This document shows, in pieces, positions 5,524-11,641 of a DNA stretch of 21,303 bases. Source of the stretch: a virus; the IMG/VR virus record IMGVR_UViG_3300033153_007883, positions 1-21,303 of that record. One strand, given 5' to 3'. Both the position numbers and the translations under genes were made by a program. How positions within the stretch are numbered: the first letter of the stretch is position 1; the number at the start of each line of letters is the position of its first letter. A model generated the notes under the pieces. That model did no database searches and was not told the origin of the DNA. It saw nothing but the letters and a program-made list of their open reading frames with translations.

Positions 5524-6599
5524 TGACAAAACAAAAAGAATTAAAACCTACGGATGAAAATTTTCTTCCGGTAAAATATAGCCTTACACAAAAGCAGTTA
5601 GCCCAGCTTTCTGATGATTACGATCCAAAATTAATACCTGAAGCAAAAATTAAAGGTGATAGCGGGTATCAGCTCGTACACAGCAAGGTAATGGATATTA
5701 CAAAAGTTCGTACTAATATAGAAAAAATTCGGAAAGAATTAAAAGCTGAAAGCTTGGCTTGGGGCAAACTGGTTGACGGCGAAGCTAAGCGGTTAACCGC
5801 AATAGTTGTGGAACTTGAAAAACCTTGGAAAGACCTCAAAACAGATCTTGATGAAAAAGAAGCCAGGGAAGCTGAAGAAGCTCGCATTAAAGAAGTTGAG
5901 CGTATTCGAGAAATTGAAATTAAAGTTTCAGTGATTCAGCTTGCAACATCTAACTTGGTTGGCGCAGGCGTAGCGGCATTAAAAGAAGTATTAGAATTAT
6001 TGTCCAATACTATTATCGACGACTCTTACGGTGAATACGCAGAGGCTGCGCAACACCATAAAGATGCTGGGATCGCTAAGCTCAATGCTGCAATTGCTGA
6101 ACGTGAAATATTTGAAAAACAGCGGGCAGAACTTAAGGTCAACCAAGATGCTTTGGCAGCAGCTCAAAAAGAAATCGACAAAAAGGCGGAAAAAGCCCAA
6201 AAGGAAATCGATGAAAAAGCAGCTGAGCTAGAAAAAATTAGGCTCGCCAATGAAGTCGAGGCTCAACGTTTAAAAGATGAGACTGATAAGCTAGTCGCAG
6301 ATGAAAAACAACGCAAGGAAAATCTAGCGCAAACTGAACTTGAAGAAAAACAGCGCAAGGAAAAAGAACGGCTTGATGCTGAAACTAAGATAGAGCGTGA
6401 TGCTGAGCTTTATAAGCGCCTACCTGAAGACGTAAAGCTTCGTAGTTATGCCGACGCGCTGCTTGCACTAAAAGAGCCAGCAATTAATGATGCAGAATTA
6501 AAGGGCGTGCTTCAAAAAGCATTGCTTGCCGTAGGTCATATTGCTGGAGACATTTACCTCGAAACACAAGGAGAGTCAGATGTTAGTGCTAACACGTAA
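5523..6599 (+). CDS. Coiled-coil protein of the recombination operon
   Basis: A 358-residue protein. Residues 1-130 contain a globular part with helices ([19 protein letters not shown]) and a charged helix. About 100-300 is almost continuous coiled coil rich in K, E, A and R ([20 protein letters not shown]). A short C-terminal domain ([12 protein letters not shown]) follows. Long coiled-coil proteins of this kind, some called DUF1351 or TolA-like by composition, often sit beside exonuclease and annealase genes in phages. A structural or recombination-accessory role is possible, but I do not assign the family. The start overlaps the HNH stop by 1 nt. Its last 20 bp overlap csrA. Confidence 0.75.
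   Translation: MTKQKELKPTDENFLPVKYSLTQKQLAQLSDDYDPKLIPEAKIKGDSGYQLVHSKVMDITKVRTNIEKIRKELKAESLAWGKLVDGEAKRLTAIVVELEKPWKDLKTDLDEKEAREAEEARIKEVERIREIEIKVSVIQLATSNLVGAGVAALKEVLELLSNTIIDDSYGEYAEAAQHHKDAGIAKLNAAIAEREIFEKQRAELKVNQDALAAAQKEIDKKAEKAQKEIDEKAAELEKIRLANEVEAQRLKDETDKLVADEKQRKENLAQTELEEKQRKEKERLDAETKIERDAELYKRLPEDVKLRSYADALLALKEPAINDAELKGVLQKALLAVGHIAGDIYLETQGESDVSANT
6566..6573 (+). promoter_or_regulatory. CsrA-type binding motif over the csrA ribosome site
   Basis: ACAAGGAG contains ACAAGGA (6566-6572), matching the core of the CsrA consensus RUACARGGAUGU, and it forms the Shine-Dalgarno site of csrA (AAGGAG 6568-6573, 6 bp before ATG 6580). Binding here would block the gene's own translation, a known CsrA mechanism. 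The match could also be a plain Shine-Dalgarno. Confidence 0.45.
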
Positions 6600-6762
6600 A
6601 GTTGGTGAATCAATACTGATTGGTGATGATATTATTGTCACCGTCCTAGGTGTTGATGGCGGGCAAACCAGATTCGGCATTACAGCACCAAAAAATATTG
6701 CTGTTGATCGTGAAGAGATTCGCGCAAAGAAAAATGCTGGCCCGATAGGTGGCAATATTTAA
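6580..6762 (+). CDS. csrA: Phage-encoded CsrA/RsmA translational regulator
   Basis: A 60-residue CsrA homologue, co-linear with E. coli CsrA over the first 47 residues without gaps (about 29 identities by eye). The beta1 RNA-binding strand ([10 protein letters not shown], with L4 and R6) and beta5 motif with R44 (AVDREEI) are intact. [20 protein letters not shown] supplies the central strands and APK the turn. The C-terminal tail differs from host proteins. CsrA dimers bind GGA motifs in mRNA leaders and repress or stabilise them. ATG 6580 is chosen because homology begins there and AAGGAG lies 6 bp upstream; the frame is open further upstream inside the coiled-coil gene. It overlaps the next gene by 1 nt, so it is transcribed with the recombination genes. 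Confidence 0.95.
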   Translation: MLVLTRKVGESILIGDDIIVTVLGVDGGQTRFGITAPKNIAVDREEIRAKKNAGPIGGNI

Positions 6763-7178
6763 TGAGAGCGTTTTTTAGAGTCCTGCCTAACGGATCATTA
6801 ATACCGCACGATGACGATACAAAAAAATATATCGATCGCCGTGAAGTTGGGCAGGTTATTTCCGCTGAAATTAAGATGGCGAGAAATTATGAAAACCATA
6901 AGCGCTTCTTTGCCTTTATAACTCAGACTTTTGGAATGCAAGATCACTTTACAGAACTTGAAGCATACCGGTATTGGCTAACTATGAAGTGTGGTTTTTT
7001 TGACACCATAATTGCACCGAACGGAACCACAATGTTTAAACCAAAATCAATTTCTTTTGAATCAATGGAGGAAGATGAGTTTGGCGAATTATTTAGTGCA
7101 GCTATTGATGTTTTTTTAGATAGTTTTGGTAATGGATTAACCGAGCAAGATGTGCTTCAAGCTATCTCTTTTTCTTAA
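6762..7178 (+). CDS. DUF1367-like phage protein
   Basis: A 138-residue protein. The pattern of an early R-NY-NHKRFFAFI segment, a central E-A-YRYWLTMKCGFFDTI segment, and KPKSISFESMEEDEF fits DUF1367, a family of uncharacterised proteins in lambdoid early (nin-like) regions. Function is unknown; association with recombination and nuclease genes is positional. ATG overlaps the csrA stop by 1 nt (TAATG). The assignment is from remembered motif pattern and is moderate. Confidence 0.65.
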   Translation: MRAFFRVLPNGSLIPHDDDTKKYIDRREVGQVISAEIKMARNYENHKRFFAFITQTFGMQDHFTELEAYRYWLTMKCGFFDTIIAPNGTTMFKPKSISFESMEEDEFGELFSAAIDVFLDSFGNGLTEQDVLQAISFS

Positions 7179-7192
7179 ATGAAGGCGGCGGC

Positions 7193-7380
7193 ATGAAATA
7201 GATAAGAAAATAATAGCAATAGCAATAGCTGCGACCAACGCTGAAATGCCTCCGTGGGTTGATGAGTGCAAATCATGCAAGGGTGAAGGTATTGGGGTTG
7301 ACAACCTAAAACCAACTATGAATTTCTACCAAACAAAACTACATCGTCGCAAGAAAGGCGGGAAGGTTAGTTTTAAATAA
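7193..7380 (+). pseudogene. Possible frameshifted small zinc-motif gene
   Basis: From 7246 a 44-residue ORF (start MPPWVDECKSCKGEGIGVDN) runs to TAA 7378-7380. It has a CxxCxGxG motif and a basic tail (KLHRRKKGGKVSFK). The frame is open back to 7184 and reads IDKKIIAIAIAATNAE, but has no usable start. ATG 7193, with AAGG 7 bp upstream, is out of frame by one base and hits TAG after two codons. Adding one A to its AAA run would give an uninterrupted protein of about 62 residues. So it is either a one-base frameshift, a sequencing error, or a shorter gene starting at 7246. Its stop overlaps the next ATG by 1 nt. Confidence 0.45.
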
Positions 7381-7424
7381 TGGCTAAACAAGATAAATAC
7401 ACAAAAGGAAATCATTATGACTAA
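7380..7424 (+). pseudogene. Displaced 5' end of the YbcO-like gene
   Basis: ATG 7380 (TAATG overlap with the previous stop) begins a 14-codon frame MAKQDKYTKGNHYD. Its first seven codons resemble the start of the YbcO-like gene at 7904 (MSKQDKYTHSS). The exact 18-nt repeat lies in both. This looks like the original start of that gene, cut off when the 7417-7911 gene was inserted. Confidence 0.5.
7385..7402 (+). repeat. 18-bp direct repeat, left copy
   Basis: TAAACAAGATAAATACAC, repeated exactly at 7909-7926, 524 bp away. The segment between holds one complete gene with its ribosome site. Confidence 0.9.
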
Positions 7425-7911
7425 AGAAAAAAGCAACCGCGAAACTCAAAAAGAAAAGATCGCTAGGCTCATCAAAGAACTAAAGGCTGAAAGAAAAGAA
7501 TATAAGCATGTTAGACCAGTTCTTGATAAAAAAATTATTGGAATTGCTTCCCTTAAGCTAGAAAAGCTAGCCCTAGAAAATGAAAATGGTCTGCTTTTTA
7601 AGTTGCGCGACGATTTAGAGGCTGGGATAGATAGTTATGAAGCAAAAGAGCTTATTATGAAAGATAAAATTGATGCTTTATTAAAAACTAAAAGTGACGC
7701 GATGCGTGAGAACATTTTTCACGAAAAAACCTTGGAGAAACTGGACTCATGTATAGAGTTTAGTTTATCGGTTTTACCTGACAATCAGTTTAGCGACAAT
7801 AAGACACAGATAATAAGAACCTTAGATGAGCTGCTAAAAATAATTCATTTAAGATTTGAGTTGGACACAAAAGAAATAATGGAATATTTAAAGGTGAAGG
7901 ACGTTGAGTAA
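7417..7911 (+). CDS. Helical protein inserted between 18-bp repeats
   Basis: A 164-residue charged, largely helical protein. The start (TKEKSNRETQKEKIARLIKE) is likely coiled coil. The C-terminal half holds FSLSVLPDNQFSDNKTQIIR and a last amphipathic helix. No known domain is recognised. AAGGAAA lies 7 bp upstream of ATG. It lies between two exact 18-bp repeats and separates the YbcO-like gene from its apparent original start, so it is a recent acquisition, possibly a cargo (moron) gene with its own function such as host or phage interference. It overlaps the following TTG start by 8 nt. Confidence 0.7.
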   Translation: MTKEKSNRETQKEKIARLIKELKAERKEYKHVRPVLDKKIIGIASLKLEKLALENENGLLFKLRDDLEAGIDSYEAKELIMKDKIDALLKTKSDAMRENIFHEKTLEKLDSCIEFSLSVLPDNQFSDNKTQIIRTLDELLKIIHLRFELDTKEIMEYLKVKDVE

Positions 7912-8206
7912 ACAAGATAAATACACTCACAGCTCCAGAGGCAAACCTTGCCAAGTTCGCATTCCTGGTGTCTGCAAACCAGCACCTGAAAACGAGACAA
8001 CGGTACCGGCACATATTAACGGCTGGGGCATGGGCGGAAAGCACAGTAATATCCACATTGCTTATTGCTGTGACGCATGCCATGAATGGCTTGATGGTGG
8101 TTATGTTCAAACCGACACAGATCGAGCAACACGGGATCGGCTTCACTTGGAAGCGGTTATTAGAACGCAAATTATAATGATTGAAGATGGGGTTTTAGTG
8201 TTATGA
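7904..8206 (+). CDS. YbcO-like (DUF1364) putative nuclease
   Basis: A 100-residue protein matching the YbcO/DUF1364 pattern: RGKPCQVRIPGVCKPAPENE, then ETTVPAHINGWGMGGKHSNI, then CCDACHEWLDGG. The cysteines of CQVRIPGVC and CDACH with H of AHI form an HNH-like metal-binding core. The family is thought to be a small DNA nuclease carried in lambdoid early regions. The start used is TTG 7904, with AAGG only about 3 bp upstream and AAGGTG slightly further. The ancestral start was probably the ATG now at 7380. The C-terminal HLEAVIRTQIIMIEDG is also typical. Confidence 0.85.
   Translation: MSKQDKYTHSSRGKPCQVRIPGVCKPAPENETTVPAHINGWGMGGKHSNIHIAYCCDACHEWLDGGYVQTDTDRATRDRLHLEAVIRTQIIMIEDGVLVL
7909..7926 (+). 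repeat. 18-bp direct repeat, right copy
   Basis: Exact copy of 7385-7402. It spans the stop codon of the inserted gene and the start of the YbcO-like gene. Confidence 0.9.
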
Positions 8207-8216
8207 GGTTAAAACA

Positions 8217-8555
8217 ATGACAATAACACCTGAAAAATTAAAGCAGAGATTACATAAACCTGAAATATTTGTTGGCGATACTACGCTAGCAATTAGCGAA
8301 TTAAGCCGTATACATTTAAAAGACTCTAAATATAGTCAAGGTTTAGCGGTTGGTAAAGATATCGACATAGATCATAATTGCTATAAAAGCATCGCTGGAA
8401 ATGAAAAGTCGGAATTTAAGCTTTATCATGAAGGCGTCGAAATTTGTAGAATTAATCCTGACGGCTCGTATTTCATTTTAAAGGGGTTACGTATTGAATT
8501 TTATTTAAGAGCTCTCGGTGATGCATTAGCTGCGCTGACCAGCAAACATCCATAA
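8217..8555 (+). CDS. Phage protein, unknown
   Basis: A 112-residue protein with ATG 8217 and TGAGG 8 bp upstream. Not recognised. The C-terminal half has beta-like segments (EFKLYHEGVEICRINPDGSY) ending in a helix (LRALGDALAALTSK). No catalytic motif is visible. It lies between two nuclease genes in the early operon. Confidence 0.65.
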   Translation: MTITPEKLKQRLHKPEIFVGDTTLAISELSRIHLKDSKYSQGLAVGKDIDIDHNCYKSIAGNEKSEFKLYHEGVEICRINPDGSYFILKGLRIEFYLRALGDALAALTSKHP

Positions 8556-8573
8556 AAGAGCTGGTATCTGCTT

Positions 8574-8930
8574 GTGAAACACCAAGAAGACTATGAGCAA
8601 ACACTGGTGTTCCAGTGGGCTGCCTATTATCCGGTTTTACGCTGGCTCTACGCTGTCCCGAATGGTGGCAAACGAAGTCCAAAGGAAGCTGCCAGATTAA
8701 AGGCTCAGGGCGTCAAATCCGGTGTATCTGATATGTGCCTACCCATGGTTACGGAAGAGTACCCTGGTCTTTATATCGAGTTAAAACGCAGAAAACAGGA
8801 CGGCCCAAGCAAAGTATCAGCTAATCAGGCGTTGTTTCATAAAGCTATGAAGAAGCAAGGCTATAAATGTGTCGTGTGTTACGGTGCAGACGATGCGATC
8901 CAAGCTATTAAAAAATATGCTAATATTTAG
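8574..8930 (+). CDS. VRR-NUC domain nuclease
   Basis: A 118-residue stand-alone VRR-NUC protein (PD-(D/E)XK superfamily). Family motifs are in order: a helix with Q (QTLVFQWA), the NGGKRS turn, G-V-S-D-M (catalytic D near residue 53), LYIELKRRK (E and K near 69-71), and SANQ with the following FHKAMKKQGY helix. Phage members are structure-specific nucleases, proposed resolvases of recombination intermediates, in keeping with the ERF and exonuclease genes upstream. The start is GTG 8574 with no strong Shine-Dalgarno. It is the last gene before the intrinsic terminator. Confidence 0.9.
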   Translation: MKHQEDYEQTLVFQWAAYYPVLRWLYAVPNGGKRSPKEAARLKAQGVKSGVSDMCLPMVTEEYPGLYIELKRRKQDGPSKVSANQALFHKAMKKQGYKCVVCYGADDAIQAIKKYANI

Positions 8931-8974
8931 ATTAACTTCTCCCCCATAAGCAGGGGTTTAGTTGTACTTACTCT

Positions 8975-9004
8975 GCCAAGATACCCTTTTCTTGGCTTTT
9001 TTTT
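8975..9004 (+). terminator. Intrinsic terminator of the early operon
   Basis: A perfect 7-bp stem GCCAAGA (8975-8981) with TCTTGGC (8990-8996), an 8-nt loop and eight T residues (8997-9004). A weaker CCCC/GGGG stem precedes it near 8942-8956. The next gene's Shine-Dalgarno follows the T run directly. Confidence 0.92.
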
Positions 9005-9014
9005 GGAGAATGAC

Positions 9015-9428
9015 TTGAAAACTAGAAAAGATAGGCTTCGTTTTGAATCCAAATACAAGGTAAATGAAAAAACTGGCTGCTGGGAATGGACGGCCGGAAA
9101 ATTCAGTCATGGCTACGGTTTTTTTGTGGACGAAGGAAAAACAAGGGGTGCCCATAGGGTGTCATACGAGCTATATGTATCTCACATTCCAAAAGGTTTG
9201 ATCGTTTGCCATAAGTGTGACAACCGGAAATGCGTAAATCCTTCGCATCTTTTTCTTGGTACTTATCAAGATAACGCCACAGATATGATAGAAAAAGGCC
9301 GCGCAAGCTGGCAAAAAGACGGATATTGGGAAAAACGCCGCGAAAAATTGAAAAAAGAACAAAAACAGCTAGAATGTGATTACTTACTAACAAAAAATGA
9401 TGAATTATGGAACGCTTTATTCACATAA
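9015..9428 (+). CDS. HNH_3-type homing endonuclease
   Basis: A 137-residue HNH endonuclease. After a basic N-terminus come the strand [16 protein letters not shown] and the HNH core: AHRVSYELY, then [19 protein letters not shown], and the tail helix [13 protein letters not shown]. It is the standard stand-alone phage HNH_3 gene. TTG 9015 is chosen because GGAG (9005-9008) lies 6 bp upstream; a frame from TTG 9003 would put the start inside the terminator T run. It sits just beyond a strong terminator, so expression needs read-through or antitermination. It overlaps the next small ORF by 22 bp. Confidence 0.88.
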   Translation: MKTRKDRLRFESKYKVNEKTGCWEWTAGKFSHGYGFFVDEGKTRGAHRVSYELYVSHIPKGLIVCHKCDNRKCVNPSHLFLGTYQDNATDMIEKGRASWQKDGYWEKRREKLKKEQKQLECDYLLTKNDELWNALFT

Positions 9429-9601
9429 CACCAGAAGTAGCAATGGCCATCCAAAAGGGTGAGCGTGATTACGCCCACCTTTTATGCGATATGGAAATTG
9501 AGCAGGCGCCTAAAGTCATTACTATTCCCGTCAATAAATTTAACGAGAACAAAAAACAGGCTTATGATTACCTTGAGCGCGAGCTGCGCAATGCGTGCTA
9601 A
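9407..9601 (+). CDS. Small phage protein at the end of the plus block
   Basis: A 64-residue protein, not recognised, probably helical at the C-terminus ([16 protein letters not shown]). It begins 22 bp inside the HNH gene in another frame and its TAA (9599-9601) overlaps the TAG of the convergent holin gene. It may be older than the HNH insertion. Function is unknown. Confidence 0.5.
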   Translation: MERFIHITPEVAMAIQKGERDYAHLLCDMEIEQAPKVITIPVNKFNENKKQAYDYLERELRNAC

Positions 9602-10095
9602 CCAGTCTTAGTTTTATCTTTAGATCCAGACGAGCTGCCAAACCAAAATTGTAAAATATTTGCCACGCCAGCCGTCAGAACGCCAATTAATGTTGATACT
9701 AATACCGTCTGCGAGTGGTCAACAACAAATTTCCCAGTGATTAAAGCGTAAACCAACACAAAGTAACCGCCGATAAATACGCCGGACAATATGATTTGTG
9801 GCCGCTTATCAACGCTGAATAACTTCCTGGCATCTTTCCGGTCTTCAACGACTAACTGTTTTTCTTCCAACCCAATACGTTTCATTTCAGTCTTAAATTC
9901 AGCATCGAGCTCTTTTATTTTGAATAGTAAATCGGGATTTGCGTTATTTACCATTTCCTCAATCACGTCTTCGCCAGCTTCTTCATCGCCAGTTAATTTA
10001 CCGCTCAGGAATTTTGCTGCCATTCCGCCGAACGGCCCACCCAACGCGGTACCCAGTACCGGTGCAATTGATGCAACTATATCTTTCCAGCCCAT
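9598..10095 (-). CDS. Three-TM holin
   Basis: A 165-residue holin of the 3-TM type (as in the Holin_3TM/GTA holin family). Hydrophobic segments lie at about 6-30 (SIAPVLGTALGGPFGGMAAK), 100-120 (ILSGVFIGGYFVLVYALITG) and 129-152 (VLVSTLIGVLTAGVANILQF), with a charged helical linker between the first and second and a short polar tail. It forms the membrane lesions that release endolysin at lysis. It is the last gene of the leftward late transcript, downstream of the endolysin and two membrane-anchored coiled-coil genes. Its stop overlaps that of the convergent plus-strand gene, and no terminator is visible in the junction. Confidence 0.85.
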   Translation of the reverse strand: MGWKDIVASIAPVLGTALGGPFGGMAAKFLSGKLTGDEEAGEDVIEEMVNNANPDLLFKIKELDAEFKTEMKRIGLEEKQLVVEDRKDARKLFSVDKRPQIILSGVFIGGYFVLVYALITGKFVVDHSQTVLVSTLIGVLTAGVANILQFWFGSSSGSKDKTKTG

Positions 10096-10096
10096 G

Positions 10097-10372
10097 TTAT
10101 CTCTCCCTTATATTCTTTATTTGTGTTTTCTTATTAATAATGATGGCTTTTATCATGGCCGTTTGCTGCTTATCGTGAACATATAAAAGTTTAATTTCTA
10201 GCTCGGATATCTCTCTATTTATTTGCCGGACAACCATAATCTCCTGATCTTGCTTATATTCTGTTTTTTGAACCCACTGTAAGTTTCCGGCAAAAATAGC
10301 AGTAGTGAAGAACAAAAGTATGCCTGCCCATATTGACTTTACGTTGCTAAAAAATTTAGCGAGCTTTTCCAT
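10097..10372 (-). CDS. Lysis-cassette membrane protein, single TM plus coiled coil
   Basis: A 91-residue protein with one N-terminal transmembrane segment at about 14-31 (SIWAGILLFFTTAIFAGNL) and a helical, charged remainder. This inner-membrane anchor plus periplasmic coiled coil is the layout of an i-spanin (Rz-like), fitting its place between endolysin and holin. No outer-membrane lipoprotein (Rz1-like) with a lipobox was found nested in its frames, so spanin identity is tentative. It directly follows the 99-residue gene (1-nt overlap). Confidence 0.6.
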   Translation of the reverse strand: MEKLAKFFSNVKSIWAGILLFFTTAIFAGNLQWVQKTEYKQDQEIMVVRQINREISELEIKLLYVHDKQQTAMIKAIIINKKTQIKNIRER

Positions 10373-10671
10373 TATTTTTTACCTTTCACCATAAGAATAT
10401 ACACCTCATCGATTCTCGAATGAACTTTATCAACCTTTTCTAAAATTTTATCTTGTTGATTTTTGAGATCTTCCTGGCACTTATGCATATCTGCATAAAC
10501 AATATTGAATCTGCGGTTAATTTCTGAGACTGGTACATGAGATTCAGCTAGTTCATCCCACTTTTTCATTTGCCTTTTCCCAAAAAGCCCCACTAAACCC
10601 AACAACCCAACTATAATCCAAACACCTAAATCAATGATTCCAGACGCTAAATATTCTATAATATCTTTCAT
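10372..10671 (-). CDS. Lysis-cassette membrane protein with coiled coil
   Basis: A 99-residue protein from ATG 10671, which follows the endolysin stop by 1 bp; a longer frame to 10755 lies inside the endolysin gene and is not preferred. A transmembrane helix lies at about 10-31 (GIIDLGVWIIVGLLGLVGLF), then basic residues (GKRQMKKW) and a coiled coil to the end. Topology and position fit a lysis accessory such as an i-spanin or antiholin-like protein. No sequence signature decides between these. Confidence 0.6.
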   Translation of the reverse strand: MKDIIEYLASGIIDLGVWIIVGLLGLVGLFGKRQMKKWDELAESHVPVSEINRRFNIVYADMHKCQEDLKNQQDKILEKVDKVHSRIDEVYILMVKGKK

Positions 10672-10672
10672 T

Positions 10673-11104
10673 TTAGAGTAGCTCAATATGGGCCATATCC
10701 CAACCATAGGGAATGCCGTTCTTGTATTTCGGTATTTTACGTTGCCAGAATCCACCCCATTTAACGCTCACTTTTAATATGCTGGCCGCCTGCAAATGTG
10801 CTGCCGCTACCATAGCCAAATGATGTGATTTCCAGCTTGCAGCGCCATTCACAAAAGCATAAAAATCCAACGCTTTAGAAAAGCCGTCGTCTGCTGGTTG
10901 GTGATTGCTTAGGTCGATATAGCCATCAGCTTTAGAAAAGCCGTCGAGGTATAACCCGTTTTGTGTTTCTGCTGTTCTTGAGCCACCGTGTTCTGGAATA
11001 CCGAAATCGATAACAGATATTTCTAACGCTAGATCGTTGACCGCAATTAAATCTGAATCAACGCCTTCGCGTCTTTCTAATGATCTTTGGCTTAGAATAA
11101 ACAT
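10673..11104 (-). CDS. M15-family peptidase endolysin with an altered active-site loop
   Basis: A 143-residue peptidoglycan peptidase of the M15 (VanY/L-Ala-D-Glu peptidase) type. Visible landmarks are the start FILSQRSLERREGV, the GGSRTAETQNG motif, H68 in SNHQ, D80 in ALDFYAF, and D136/H139 in WDMAHIEL, which give the zinc ligands and catalytic acid. The family usually reads SxHxxGxAxD, with H and D seven residues apart; here the gap is twelve, because DGFSKA is repeated (residues 54-59 and 73-78) and inserts DGFSK between them. The underlying DNA is an 18-bp direct repeat. It cuts the cell wall during lysis after holin action. Whether the expanded loop is still active is unknown. Confidence 0.85.
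   Translation of the reverse strand: MFILSQRSLERREGVDSDLIAVNDLALEISVIDFGIPEHGGSRTAETQNGLYLDGFSKADGYIDLSNHQPADDGFSKALDFYAFVNGAASWKSHHLAMVAAAHLQAASILKVSVKWGGFWQRKIPKYKNGIPYGWDMAHIELL
10872..10946. repeat. Internal 18-bp direct repeat in the endolysin gene
   Basis: GCTTTAGAAAAGCCGTCG occurs at 10872-10889 and 10929-10946, 57 bp apart, in the same reading frame (DGFSKA on the minus strand). Confidence 0.9.
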
Positions 11105-11107
11105 GGT

Positions 11108-11392
11108 TTAACTGTAGTAGCTAATATTTACTACAGCAGACGCGGTGACTTCAATGAACTGTAGTTTATTGAGGTTGCCAGAATAAACAAACGGCTCATT
11201 GACCGGCAGGTACATTCCAATACCAGCCGTGGGGGCAGTGCCGTCATCACGCCATGTGACAGCCTGAGTAGCGCAATTAATAACTGCAAGCCGTGCGCCA
11301 GCGGGAACAGTCAGCCCTTTGGCTGAGCTGAGTCCAGTTAATTGTTCAAACCCCATAGGGGTACGTTTTTCAAATTGTCCTATGCCAATCAT
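11108..11392 (-). CDS. Small phage structural-module protein, unknown
   Basis: A 94-residue beta-rich protein (GLTVPAGARLAVINCATQAV, MYLPVNEPFVYSGNLNKLQF). Similar short proteins lie between tail and lysis genes in many tailed phages and may be virion components, but no name applies. It starts 30 bp after the previous stop, with a GAGG Shine-Dalgarno, and is 3 bp from the endolysin start. Confidence 0.65.
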   Translation of the reverse strand: MIGIGQFEKRTPMGFEQLTGLSSAKGLTVPAGARLAVINCATQAVTWRDDGTAPTAGIGMYLPVNEPFVYSGNLNKLQFIEVTASAVVNISYYS

Positions 11393-11422
11393 AATAAGTG
11401 CCTCACTGTCTCACGACGTTAG

Positions 11423-11641
11423 TTATTCAATATAAGTTGTATCAGATACTTCCAATTTTTGCTCGCTTTTTTCCATATCTAAAATTTCTTTTGCAAACTC
11501 AATTTTTCCGCGTAGTGTGGCGGTGTCCGCAGCATTAAGATCATTATCGTTCTCAATGCGCAGTTCTTCCAGTCTTTTTTCGCAATGTTCTTTTACTGCA
11601 ATCCACTCAATGCTTGCTCTGTCTTTTATTTTTTTAGTCAT
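11423..11641 (-). CDS. Small helical phage protein
   Basis: A 72-residue charged, helical protein with the pattern W-VKEHCEKRLEELRIEND-D-ADTATLRGKIEFAKEIL. Such short C-E-(R/K)-L-LR-N-TA-LRG proteins recur beside large virion genes in podovirus-like genomes as I recall; function is unknown. Its ATG overlaps the stop of the polyvalent gene by 1 nt. Confidence 0.65.
   Translation of the reverse strand: MTKKIKDRASIEWIAVKEHCEKRLEELRIENDNDLNAADTATLRGKIEFAKEILDMEKSEQKLEVSDTTYIE

Noticed and set aside
10097-10372. Search for an Rz1-like lipoprotein nested in the spanin-like gene
   Set aside because: The alternative frames hit early stops or lack a lipobox, so no o-spanin is called.
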